Origin: an uncultured Clostridia bacterium | Lineage (GTDB): Bacteria > Bacillota > Clostridia > Oscillospirales > Oscillospiraceae | Length of the DNA: 12,684 bases | Assembly (NCBI GenBank): GCA_947177115.1 | Contig: CAMWTG010000052.1 | Coordinates: 1 to 12,684, forward strand | Reading direction: 5' to 3' | Shown: positions 1 through 7,696 of the stretch, piece after piece | Numbering within the stretch: the first letter of the stretch is position 1 | Layout of the letters: every line of letters begins with the position of its first letter | Notes under the pieces: generated by a model | The model's input: only the letters and a program-made list of their open reading frames with translations | Told to the model about the DNA's origin: nothing | Database searches by the model: none | Position numbers and translations under genes: made by a program

Positions 1-1
1 C

Positions 2-2020
2 GCCCTGGAGGATGGCAGCGAGGTCTGGCTGGAATTTGCCGGAGCCGCCATGACAGCGGAGGTATATCTTAATGGAGAAAAGCTGGCCCGCCATGAGGGC
101 GGCTACTCCACTTTCCGGGTGAATCTCACAGGACATATGCGGGAGAAAAATATCCTGGCCGTTTCCGTGGACAACAGCGACAATGACCGGGTGTATCCTC
201 AGAAGGCGGATTTCACCTTCTATGGCGGACTGTACCGGGAGGTACGGCTCGTCTGCGTCCCGCAGGCGCATTTTGATTTGAGTTATTGCGGCGCGCCTGG
301 GATCAAGGTGACGCCGGTGGTGGATCTGGAAACAAAATCCGCCCAGGTGATCGTGGAGACCTGGCAGACGGGCGAGGGAAATGTGACCATCGCCGCAGCG
401 GGGCAATCAAGCGTGGCAGTCCCTGTGGACGGCCACGCTCAAGCAGTATTTACCATTGAGAACGTCCGGCTGTGGGACGGCGTGGCAGACCCGTATCTCT
501 ACACGGCTGCCGCTTCGCTGCCCAGCGGGGATCAGGTGTCCACCCGGTTCGGCTGCCGGAAGTTTGAGATCGACCCGCAGAAGGGCTTTCTGCTCAACGG
601 ACGCAGCTATCCCCTCCGGGGCGTCAGCCGCCATCAGGACCGGAAGGGCGCGGGCAATGCCCTGACCATGGAGATGCACCGGGAGGACATGGCCATTGTC
701 CGGGAGATCGGCGCCAATACCCTCCGGCTGGCCCACTACCAGCACGCCCAGGAGTTTTATGACCTCTGCGATGAGAACGGCATCGTGGTCTGGGCGGAGA
801 TACCCTATATCACCATGCACATGAAAAACGGCAGAGCCAACACCCTCAGCCAGATGGAGGAGCTGGTGGCCCAGTGCTATAACCACCCCTCCATCGCCGT
901 GTGGGGCCTTTCCAACGAGATCACCGCCGCCAGCGCGGTGGATGAGGACCTGCTGGAAAATCACCGGCTGCTCAACGAGCTGTGCCACCGCATGGATAAG
1001 ATCCGGCCCACCACCATGGCGGATGTGTTCATGCTGGAGACGGACAGTCCCATTCTCGATATCCCGGATGTGAACAGCTACAACCTGTATTTCGGCTGGT
1101 ATCTGGGAGAGCTGGAGCAGAACGAGGAATTTTTCGATGAATTCCACGGCAAGTATCCCGACCGCTGCATCGGCTTCTCCGAGTACGGTGCGGACGCCAA
1201 CCCCCAGTATCAGTCCGCCTCCCCGGAGAAGGGAGACTACACCGAGAGCTATCAGACCCTCTACCATGAGCACATCCTGAAAATGATTGAGGAACGGCCC
1301 TGGCTGTGGGCTACCCATGTGTGGAACCTGTTCGACTTTGCCGCCGATGGCCGGGACGAGGGCGGCAAGCACGGCGAGAACCAGAAGGGCCTGGTCACCT
1401 TTGACCGGAAACTGAAAAAGGACGCCTTCTATCTCTACAAGGCGGCCTGGAACAAGACGGAGCCCTTCGTCCATCTGTGCGGCAGCCGCTACGTAAACCG
1501 GACGGAGCCGGTGACGGAGATTAAGGTCTACTCCAATCAGCCGGAGGTCAGCCTCTATGTGGATGGCCGCCTGCTGGCCAGCCTGGATGGCCGGACCGTA
1601 TTCCGTTTCCGCGTGCCCATTACCGGCGAGCACTCTGTCGAGGCCCGGTCCGGGGAGGTGTGCAGCGTCATGCTGGTGAGGAAGGTGGAGGAGCAGGATC
1701 CGGAATACATCTTCAACAAGCAGGCTGGCGCGGCGGCCAACTGGTTCGACCAGGAAACTGATCCCGGCTGCTTCTCCATCTCTGATACTTTGGCGGAGCT
1801 GCGCTCCGACCCGGAGGCAGGGGCGATTATTGACCGCATGATGGCCCAGGCTTCCGCCAGCCGGGGCGATGTGGCGGAGAGCGTGAAGGACAATCCCGCC
1901 CTCCAGCGGATGATGGGCCGTATGACTCTGGTAAGCCTGCTCAAGCAGGCGGGGAATATTGATGAGGAGAGCATCAAACAGCTCAACCGCATTTTGCAGG
2001 GCATCAGGAAGACAAAGTAA
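2..2020 (+). CDS. Glycoside hydrolase family 2 (beta-galactosidase/beta-glucuronidase type), 5'-truncated
   Basis: Retaining GH2 exo-glycosidase removing a beta-linked galactose or glucuronic acid. The reading frame is open from base 2 and the ATG at base 50 falls inside the sugar-binding domain (VYLNGEKL follows it at once), so the true start lies upstream. Numbering from that internal Met: jelly-roll domain to about 70, immunoglobulin-like domain about 85-170, TIM barrel about 175-465. The acid/base is E290 in GLSNE and the nucleophile E378 in GFSEYG. A further beta domain covers about 485-545 and a helix-rich tail 574-656. An N-Q-K triplet (444-446) lies where glucuronidases carry their N-x-K motif, but related galactosidases may also have it, so the substrate is open. 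The missing N-terminus prevents any statement about export. The next gene starts 12 bases after its stop. Family very sure, specificity not. Confidence 0.9.
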   Translation, partial: ALEDGSEVWLEFAGAAMTAEVYLNGEKLARHEGGYSTFRVNLTGHMREKNILAVSVDNSDNDRVYPQKADFTFYGGLYREVRLVCVPQAHFDLSYCGAPGIKVTPVVDLETKSAQVIVETWQTGEGNVTIAAAGQSSVAVPVDGHAQAVFTIENVRLWDGVADPYLYTAAASLPSGDQVSTRFGCRKFEIDPQKGFLLNGRSYPLRGVSRHQDRKGAGNALTMEMHREDMAIVREIGANTLRLAHYQHAQEFYDLCDENGIVVWAEIPYITMHMKNGRANTLSQMEELVAQCYNHPSIAVWGLSNEITAASAVDEDLLENHRLLNELCHRMDKIRPTTMADVFMLETDSPILDIPDVNSYNLYFGWYLGELEQNEEFFDEFHGKYPDRCIGFSEYGADANPQYQSASPEKGDYTESYQTLYHEHILKMIEERPWLWATHVWNLFDFAADGRDEGGKHGENQKGLVTFDRKLKKDAFYLYKAAWNKTEPFVHLCGSRYVNRTEPVTEIKVYSNQPEVSLYVDGRLLASLDGRTVFRFRVPITGEHSVEARSGEVCSVMLVRKVEEQDPEYIFNKQAGAAANWFDQETDPGCFSISDTLAELRSDPEAGAIIDRMMAQASASRGDVAESVKDNPALQRMMGRMTLVSLLKQAGNIDEESIKQLNRILQGIRKTK

Positions 2021-2025
2021 GGAGG
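2019..2025 (+). promoter_or_regulatory. Strong ribosome binding site for the GH43 gene
   Basis: AAGGAGG overlaps the TAA stop of the GH2 gene and sits 7 bases before the ATG at 2033. It fixes that start and couples the two genes. Confidence 0.8.
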
Positions 2026-2032
2026 AACCCTC

Positions 2033-3784
2033 ATGGAAAAATGGATCTGCAATCCCCTGGATCTGGAATACCGTTATCAATACCGCACCAGCCTTATGGG
2101 CGGTCATTCCCTGGCGCGGGAGGCGGCGGACCCTACGCTGCTGCTGTTCAGGGACACCTATTACCTGTTCGCCTCCATGTCCGGCGGCTTCTGGTACTCC
2201 GATGATCTGGCGGACTGGAAGTTCAAGGAGACCCCGGAGCTACCCATCTACGATTATGCCCCGGATGTACGCGCTGTCGGCGAACGGGTAGTGTTCAGCG
2301 CCTCCCGGCGGGGGGAGCCCTGCACCTTCTACGCCAGCAGCGATCCGCTGACGGAACCCTTCCAGCCGCTGACGACTCCCTTTGACTTCTGGGACCCGGA
2401 TATATTCGAGGATGACGATGGACGGGTATATTTCTACTGGGGCTGCACCAACAAGGAGCCCATCTGGGGCATTGAGATCGATCCCAAAACCAGGCTGCCG
2501 GTCGGAGAGCGTCAGGCCATGTTCGGAGAGGATGAGGCCCATCACGGCTGGGAGCGGAAGGGGGAGAACAACAGCCTCTCCGAGCCGGTCACAGAGATGG
2601 AACGGCTCATCCGGCAATATGTCGGAACAAAGCCCTTTATTGAGGGCGCGTTTATGACCAAGCATAAGGGAAAGTATTACCTCCAGTACGCCGCCCCCGG
2701 AACAGAGTGCAATGTCTATGCCGATGGCGTGTATGTCTCCGATAAGCCTCTGGGGCCCTTTGCCTATCAGGCGCACAACCCATTCTCCTCCAAGCCCGGC
2801 GGATTCATTACCTCGGCGGGGCATGGCAGCACCATTCAGGATAAGTATGGCAACTGGTGGCACGCCTCCACCATGCGGGTCAGCGTCAACGAGAGCTTTG
2901 AGCGGCGGGTAGGTCTGTTTCCCTGCGATTTTGACGAGGACGGGATGCTGCACTGCAATCAGCACTTCGCGGATTATCCCTTCGTTCTCCCGGAGGGCAT
3001 CCGGACGGATATGGATGCCGCCGCGCCCCGGCTGCATCTGCTGTCCTGCCGCTGCGCGGCGAAAGCTTCCAGCGCACAGGAGGGCTTTGGACCCGAGCGT
3101 GGTACGGATGAGAATATCCGCACCTGGTGGGCGGCGAAGGAGGACGATGCCGCGCCCTGGTATCAGCTGGATCTGGGTACGGTGCGGCAGATCGCGGCGG
3201 TCCAGGTCAATCTGGCGGATCATAACATGCCCGCTCAGGATATCCCGGCGGAGCAGATGGTCCCCAACCAGACCGGCGCGCGCCATATCTTCGTCCAGCC
3301 GCAGAAAACCGGATATCTGCTGGAGGGTTCCCTGGATGGCGGGAGCTGGTTTCCGCTGCTGGATGCCCGGGACGGGAACAGCGACCGGGCCCACCGGTTC
3401 TGGATGCCGGAGAAGGCTCTGGAGGCGCGTTATCTGCGGCTGCGGGATTTTGCGATTCCCTTCGGGGGCGTACCGGCGGTCAGCGGACTTCGGGTGTTCA
3501 GTCCCGCACAGGGGAACGCGCCGGAGATGGCAAGCGGGATCATCGCCCGCCGCAGCAGGGACGGGCTCAACATCCATCTCAGCTGGCTGCCCGCAGCTGG
3601 CGCGGACGGATATAACGTCCGGTACGGCATTGCGCCGAAGAAGCTGTACAGTAGCTGGCAGGTGACCTGCGGCACGGAACTGGATCTGAGCATGGTCAAC
3701 GCCGGGCAGACCTATTACATCGCTGTAGACAGCTATGGCCCCGGCGGTGTGACAGCGGGCGAAGCTTTTGAAGTGGAGGGCTGA
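2033..3784 (+). CDS. Glycoside hydrolase family 43 with F5/8C-like and fibronectin III-like C-terminal domains
   Basis: A five-bladed beta-propeller exo-glycosidase. GH43 members are mostly arabinofuranosidases, xylosidases or exo-galactanases. Residues 1-320 form the catalytic domain. D33 (in AADPTLL) is the likely general base, D121 (in FWDPDIF, followed by a DDDG turn) the pKa-setting Asp and E204 (in FIEGAF) the general acid. H264 in GHG matches the histidine usual in the propeller centre. Residues about 335-490 look like a discoidin/F5-8C carbohydrate-binding fold (TWWAAK, YQLDLG, YLRLRDF). Residues about 505-580 look like a fibronectin III domain (LSWLPAAGADGYNVRYG). There is no signal peptide, so the protein is probably cytoplasmic, which is odd given two domains common on secreted enzymes. 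The C-terminal VEG codons carry the ribosome binding site of the next gene. Family sure, substrate unknown. Confidence 0.88.
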   Translation: MEKWICNPLDLEYRYQYRTSLMGGHSLAREAADPTLLLFRDTYYLFASMSGGFWYSDDLADWKFKETPELPIYDYAPDVRAVGERVVFSASRRGEPCTFYASSDPLTEPFQPLTTPFDFWDPDIFEDDDGRVYFYWGCTNKEPIWGIEIDPKTRLPVGERQAMFGEDEAHHGWERKGENNSLSEPVTEMERLIRQYVGTKPFIEGAFMTKHKGKYYLQYAAPGTECNVYADGVYVSDKPLGPFAYQAHNPFSSKPGGFITSAGHGSTIQDKYGNWWHASTMRVSVNESFERRVGLFPCDFDEDGMLHCNQHFADYPFVLPEGIRTDMDAAAPRLHLLSCRCAAKASSAQEGFGPERGTDENIRTWWAAKEDDAAPWYQLDLGTVRQIAAVQVNLADHNMPAQDIPAEQMVPNQTGARHIFVQPQKTGYLLEGSLDGGSWFPLLDARDGNSDRAHRFWMPEKALEARYLRLRDFAIPFGGVPAVSGLRVFSPAQGNAPEMASGIIARRSRDGLNIHLSWLPAAGADGYNVRYGIAPKKLYSSWQVTCGTELDLSMVNAGQTYYIAVDSYGPGGVTAGEAFEVEG

Positions 3785-3786
3785 CA
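3773..3786 (+). repeat. 14-bp direct repeat, left copy
   Basis: GTGGAGGGCTGACA recurs exactly at 4613-4626, 840 bases downstream. It encodes the final Val-Glu-Gly-stop of the GH43 gene and supplies the GGAGGG ribosome binding site for the gene starting at 3791. The match ends at this length on both sides. Confidence 0.9.
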
Positions 3787-3790
3787 CGTT

Positions 3791-4624
3791 ATGAGCCGTA
3801 CTGAAAAAAACGCTAAAAAAGGAAAGATTCTGAAAATCGCTGTTCCGGCAGTTGTCATCCTGCTGGCGATCCAGTGGACATTTATTGGATGGAGGTACAA
3901 CTTCGGCCCAATGAAAGCATTAGGCGAGAAACGATTAGCCGCAATGTCCGGCAATGCTGCCAAATATGATTTTGATCAGCTTCAAAGAATGGAGAGGAGT
4001 CCCTTAAACAACAAGACAGTCCTTTTCCTGGGTTCCTCTGTCACAAATGGCGCATCCTCCCTTCACAGCTCCCTGCCAGAATATTTTTCTATCAGAATGG
4101 ACTGCCGGAGCATCAAGGAGGCGGTAGATGGAACAACACTGGTTGACAACGGCGCCAGGTCGTATATCCAGCGGATGCTGAACAACGTGTCCGTATCCGA
4201 GGAAATTGATTTGCTGGTTTGCCAACTTTCCACAAATGACGCTTCCAAAGAAATGCCCCTGGGAGAATTGGGCGCCGGAAAATCACTGTCCGATTTCGAT
4301 ACAGGAACGATTACCGGCGCTATTGAATACATCATCTGTTACGCACAGGAAACATGGGGATGTCCTACAGTATTTTATACCAATGCCCGATTCGACAATG
4401 AGGCTTATGGAGCCATGGTGGCAAGGTTGTTGGAAATTCAAGAAAAATGGGGTATCGGCGTATTGGATATCTGGACAGATGATGCGTTCAATGACATTTC
4501 CAAAGACGAGCGAGCGCTGTATATGTATGACAATATCCACCCTACCAAAGCCGGCTATCGGGACTGGTGGGGACCAGAGTTAGAACGGCAACTTTTGGAA
4601 TTCTTGATAAATGTGGAGGGCTGA
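3791..4624 (+). CDS. Membrane-anchored SGNH (GDSL-like) hydrolase, probable carbohydrate esterase
   Basis: A serine esterase of the SGNH superfamily, whose carbohydrate-acting members remove acetyl groups from plant polysaccharides. Residues 10-16 are basic (KKGKILK) and are followed by a hydrophobic segment (about 17-34) without a clear cleavage site, predicting a signal anchor with the catalytic domain outside. Block I is GSSVTNG with likely nucleophile S83. Block III is STND with N149; the usual Gly of GxND is Ser here. Block V is YDNIHP with D247 and H250. The start is set by GGAGGG 10 bases upstream. Base composition differs from its neighbours: 3961-4020 and 4321-4380 each hold 22 G+C in 60, against 37 in 60 at 4921-4980. 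With the repeats at both ends this points to separate acquisition. Superfamily well supported; the ester substrate is inferred from context only. Confidence 0.83.
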   Translation: MSRTEKNAKKGKILKIAVPAVVILLAIQWTFIGWRYNFGPMKALGEKRLAAMSGNAAKYDFDQLQRMERSPLNNKTVLFLGSSVTNGASSLHSSLPEYFSIRMDCRSIKEAVDGTTLVDNGARSYIQRMLNNVSVSEEIDLLVCQLSTNDASKEMPLGELGAGKSLSDFDTGTITGAIEYIICYAQETWGCPTVFYTNARFDNEAYGAMVARLLEIQEKWGIGVLDIWTDDAFNDISKDERALYMYDNIHPTKAGYRDWWGPELERQLLEFLINVEG

Positions 4625-4626
4625 CA
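4613..4626 (+). repeat. 14-bp direct repeat, right copy, with ribosome binding site
   Basis: Exact second copy of GTGGAGGGCTGACA (first at 3773-3786). Again it encodes Val-Glu-Gly-stop. Its GGAGGG (4615-4620) is the ribosome binding site for the ATG at 4627, which it touches directly. Confidence 0.9.
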
Positions 4627-5475
4627 ATGGCTGTCAAAGCAGTACAGCAATTCATGCTGGGGACGGTAATGAACAACGAAGCCCAGGCCCGGGATACGCT
4701 GCAGAAAATGAAAACCGCCGGATACGGCGGCATCGAACTGTGCGGATTTATGATCCACCCCACGGGACTCATGGTGCGGCTGATGACCAAAGCCGCCGGT
4801 ATGCCGGTGGGCAAGGGCGGCAGCCTGGACTGGATGAGCATAGTGAAGGACTCCGGCTTACAGGTGGTCAGCCTTCACACGGATCTGGGCAGCGTGGAGC
4901 GGGACCCCGCCGCCGTTGCCGCCGAGGTCAGAGCGTTCGGGACGAAATACGCGGTCATAACGGGCATGTACCGCTTCGGCTACGGCGATGAGAAAGCCGT
5001 CCGGGAGCTGGCAGCGCGGCTGAACAAGGCGGGGGAGGCAATGGCGAAAGAGGGGGTGTCCCTGCTTTACCACAACCACAACTGTGAATTGCAGCGGGTA
5101 AACCCGACACAGCGGGGCTATGACATCCTGCTGGCTGAAACGGACCCTGCGGCGGTGAATTTTGAATTTGACAGCTACTGGTTCGCCGAGGGCGGAGCGG
5201 ATCCGCTGGAGTGGATGGAGCGGCTGGGTGAACGGATGAAGCTGTGGCACATCAACGACCGGGGCGCGCGGCTCACCGGTCCTGCCATGACGCCCATTCT
5301 GAAAACCGACAGCGCGGAACTGGGGACGGGAAATATGCCTCTGGAGGAGCTTGCCGGGCAGGCAAAAAAGGTTGGCGTGGAGGCCGTGGTACTGGAGAGC
5401 CACCGGAACTGGGCGGATAAATCTCCTGTAAAGAGCTTCCAGATCAGTGCAAAATTCCTGAACGAGCATTTCTGA
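4627..5475 (+). CDS. Sugar phosphate isomerase/epimerase family protein (xylose isomerase-like TIM barrel)
   Basis: A 282-residue single-domain TIM barrel of the AP endonuclease 2/xylose isomerase-like superfamily, whose members use a divalent metal to isomerise or epimerise keto-sugars or their phosphates. Candidate metal or active-site residues are E37 (GIELCG), H149 and H151 (YHNHN), D182 (FEFDSYW), H208 (LWHIND), E231 (ELGTGNMP) and E257 (VLESH). The frame is open for 60 bases further upstream, but the ATG at 4627 has GGAGGG 6 bases before it, and the earlier ATG would overlap the esterase by 58 bases, so 4627 is preferred. It is too short to be L-rhamnose isomerase (about 420 residues) and the family does not give a substrate. 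Its place among glycosidases suggests processing of a released or oxidised sugar. No signal peptide. Fold sure, reaction unknown. Confidence 0.85.
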   Translation: MAVKAVQQFMLGTVMNNEAQARDTLQKMKTAGYGGIELCGFMIHPTGLMVRLMTKAAGMPVGKGGSLDWMSIVKDSGLQVVSLHTDLGSVERDPAAVAAEVRAFGTKYAVITGMYRFGYGDEKAVRELAARLNKAGEAMAKEGVSLLYHNHNCELQRVNPTQRGYDILLAETDPAAVNFEFDSYWFAEGGADPLEWMERLGERMKLWHINDRGARLTGPAMTPILKTDSAELGTGNMPLEELAGQAKKVGVEAVVLESHRNWADKSPVKSFQISAKFLNEHF

Positions 5476-5481
5476 GGAGGG
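5475..5481 (+). promoter_or_regulatory. Ribosome binding site for the GH78 gene
   Basis: AGGAGGG begins on the last base of the isomerase stop codon and ends 5 bases before the ATG at 5487. It supports that start and translational coupling. Confidence 0.75.
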
Positions 5482-5486
5482 AAAGC

Positions 5487-7682
5487 ATGTCGGATTTGAG
5501 AGCGCATTTTATCATGGTTGACCGGCCCTTCAAGGAGGGGACGGTTGAAGTTTTTGAGCAGCGTATCCCTGCCGCCGGGGTGAAACGGGCCGTTTTGAGC
5601 ATCACCGCCCTGGGCGTATATGAGGCGGAATGGAACGGGGAAAAGATCGGTGATCTGCTGTTCACGCCCGGTTATACATATTATCCAAAGGATTTGCACT
5701 ATCAGGTTTATGACTTGACGGACCGTCTCCGGGAGGAGAATCTGCTGCGGGTCTATTTAGGCCAGGGATGGTACTGCGGACGGTTCACCTGCGACAACAA
5801 GGTGCAGATCTATGGCGAACATCCGGCGGTCTCCTGGACGCTGCAAATGGAAATGGCGGATGGGACCGGGCGTCTGTTCTGCTCTGACGATGAAAGTGTG
5901 ACGGCGGTACGCAGTCCTTACGAATACGCCGGATTCTATGACGGAGAGATCTGCCATGCCGGCGGCGGGCCGGACGAGGTGATCCAGCCGGTCCCTTATA
6001 CCGGTCCGGTACCGGAGATGCTGGAGGAAAGCGTTGTCGGAGTAAAGGTGCAGGAGGAAATCCCCATCCAGTCTGTCACCGCAGCGGGGGATGTGACTAT
6101 CCTTGATTTTGGTCAGAACTTTGCGGGGATCATTGAGATCGACCCGGCAAAAATGACCGGCAGTACGCTGAAGCTCCGTCACGGCGAGATACTGGCCCCA
6201 GACGGGACGCTTTACACCACCAATCTGCGCAGGGCAAAGGCGGAGATTGTCTATCATAAGGGTGCCTCCACGGAGAAGTACCGCCCCCGTTTTACCTACA
6301 TGGGTTTCCGGTATGTGGAGGTGTCCGGTACGGACTACCAGCCGGGCCTGCTGACCGCTTATGCCATTTACAGCGATATGGAGCGAACAGGCCGCTTCTC
6401 CTGTGATAACGCGCTGGTAGACCAACTGTACCAGAATCAGGTCTGGGGGCAGAAATCAAATTATGTGGAGGTCCCCACCGACTGTCCCCAGCGGGATGAA
6501 CGCATGGGCTACACCGGCGATGGTCATGTTTTTGCCCTGACGGGCGCATATAATTTCGATACCGAGGCATTTTGGGCTAAATTCCTCAAAGATATTCGAT
6601 ACAGCCAGATGGATAACTCCGAGGGATATGTAGCCCCCACTATCCCCGCCCAGGGGCCCGCCGGGATCGGCTTTCTGACCATGCTGGGCTGGGGGAACTG
6701 CGTGACCATCGTGCCGGAGATGCTGTACTGGCAGTACGGGACGGACAAATATCTCCGGGAGCAGTACGAGAGCATGAAGTCCTTCGTGGAGTGCGAGGTC
6801 CGAAAGATGGGGGATGCCGGTCTGTGGCTGGCCCCCAATCTTGGAGACTGGCTGACCATGGGACGGGACGTAGCTTTTATGGCTATGCATAATGGGCCGG
6901 TATCCAACGCGTTCATTGTGAACGATCTGCGGATCCTTTCCTGGACTGCGGAGCGGTTCGGCAGGACGGAGGATGCGGAGCGGTACGCGGCGCAGCTGGA
7001 GAAGACCCGCAGGGCATATCTGGCCGCTTTTGTCAAAGACGACGGCACGATGGCGGATGATTACCAGGGCGCATATATCATGGCACTGCGGTTTGTTATC
7101 CCCAAAGGGGAGCTCTGGGACAAGGTTTTTGCCAAGCTGGTGGAGAAAATCCATGCCGAAGGGATGCAAACCGGCTTCTTCGCCACCGAACACCTCCTTC
7201 CGCTGCTGGCGGATAACGGGGAGGCGGAGCTGGCCTTTGACCTTCTGCTTCAGGAGGAGTGCCCCGGCTGGATGTATCAGGTGAAGCGGGGAGCGACCAC
7301 CGTCTGGGAGCGCTGGGACGCCCTGCGGCCAGATGGTACGGTGAACGAGACGTCCACCTCCGGCGGAAATGACAACATGGTGTCTTTCAATCACTACGCT
7401 TTCGGCAGCGTAGGGGAATTTTACTATCGGTACATTCTGGGCATCCAGCCCATGGAGCCGGGATTTTCCAAGGTGCGCATCAGGCCCTTTACAGACGCGC
7501 GGCTGGGGAGCGTCCGCGGCAGCTACCGCTCCCGCGCTGGGGAGATCACGGTTTCCTGGCAGATGCAGAATGACAGGATAACGCTGGAAATTGATACCCC
7601 TGCTGCAGCGGAGATCGTGCTGTTTGACGGGGAAGTGAAGCAAGTTTCTAAAGGCAAGTACCTGTATCAGCGGGTGCTGTAA
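5487..7682 (+). CDS. Glycoside hydrolase family 78 alpha-L-rhamnosidase
   Basis: Inverting exo-enzyme that removes terminal alpha-L-rhamnose from plant glycans or glycosides. Residues about 25-170 match the bacterial rhamnosidase N-terminal domain (ITALGVYEAEWNG, PGYTYYPK). A second beta domain covers about 200-295 (DFGQNFAGI, RYVEVSG). The (alpha/alpha)6 catalytic barrel runs from about 300 to 650 and a C-terminal beta domain from about 650 to 731. The acidic catalytic set is present: D332, E338 and D345 in the TDCPQRDERMGYTGD stretch, and E608 in TVWERWD. At 731 residues it is at the short end for the family because it starts directly at the N-terminal rhamnosidase domain. No signal peptide, so probably cytoplasmic. 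No recognisable rhamnose catabolic gene (isomerase, kinase or aldolase) lies nearby. Family very sure; linkage and aglycone unknown. Confidence 0.94.
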   Translation: MSDLRAHFIMVDRPFKEGTVEVFEQRIPAAGVKRAVLSITALGVYEAEWNGEKIGDLLFTPGYTYYPKDLHYQVYDLTDRLREENLLRVYLGQGWYCGRFTCDNKVQIYGEHPAVSWTLQMEMADGTGRLFCSDDESVTAVRSPYEYAGFYDGEICHAGGGPDEVIQPVPYTGPVPEMLEESVVGVKVQEEIPIQSVTAAGDVTILDFGQNFAGIIEIDPAKMTGSTLKLRHGEILAPDGTLYTTNLRRAKAEIVYHKGASTEKYRPRFTYMGFRYVEVSGTDYQPGLLTAYAIYSDMERTGRFSCDNALVDQLYQNQVWGQKSNYVEVPTDCPQRDERMGYTGDGHVFALTGAYNFDTEAFWAKFLKDIRYSQMDNSEGYVAPTIPAQGPAGIGFLTMLGWGNCVTIVPEMLYWQYGTDKYLREQYESMKSFVECEVRKMGDAGLWLAPNLGDWLTMGRDVAFMAMHNGPVSNAFIVNDLRILSWTAERFGRTEDAERYAAQLEKTRRAYLAAFVKDDGTMADDYQGAYIMALRFVIPKGELWDKVFAKLVEKIHAEGMQTGFFATEHLLPLLADNGEAELAFDLLLQEECPGWMYQVKRGATTVWERWDALRPDGTVNETSTSGGNDNMVSFNHYAFGSVGEFYYRYILGIQPMEPGFSKVRIRPFTDARLGSVRGSYRSRAGEITVSWQMQNDRITLEIDTPAAAEIVLFDGEVKQVSKGKYLYQRVL

Positions 7683-7696
7683 AAGGGGAACCGGAC

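Noticed and set aside
50..2020. ATG at base 50 as the true GH2 start
   Set aside because: It lies inside the conserved sugar-binding domain, the frame continues upstream to the window edge with GH2-like sequence, and no ribosome binding site precedes it.
407..2107. Open frame of 566 codons on the - strand across the GH2 gene
   Set aside because: No domain or motif, opposite to a clear GH2 catalytic domain; same codon-bias artefact. The - strand frames at 2240-3787 and 6456-7715 were rejected for the same reason.
4567..4626. Upstream extension of the isomerase from the ATG at 4567
   Set aside because: It would overlap the esterase coding region in another frame, and the ATG at 4627 has an ideal ribosome binding site.
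3773..4626. The esterase and its flanking repeats as an insertion sequence
   Set aside because: There is no transposase, no inverted repeat at the ends, and the repeats coincide with translation signals. At most this is a gene cassette insertion by short homology.
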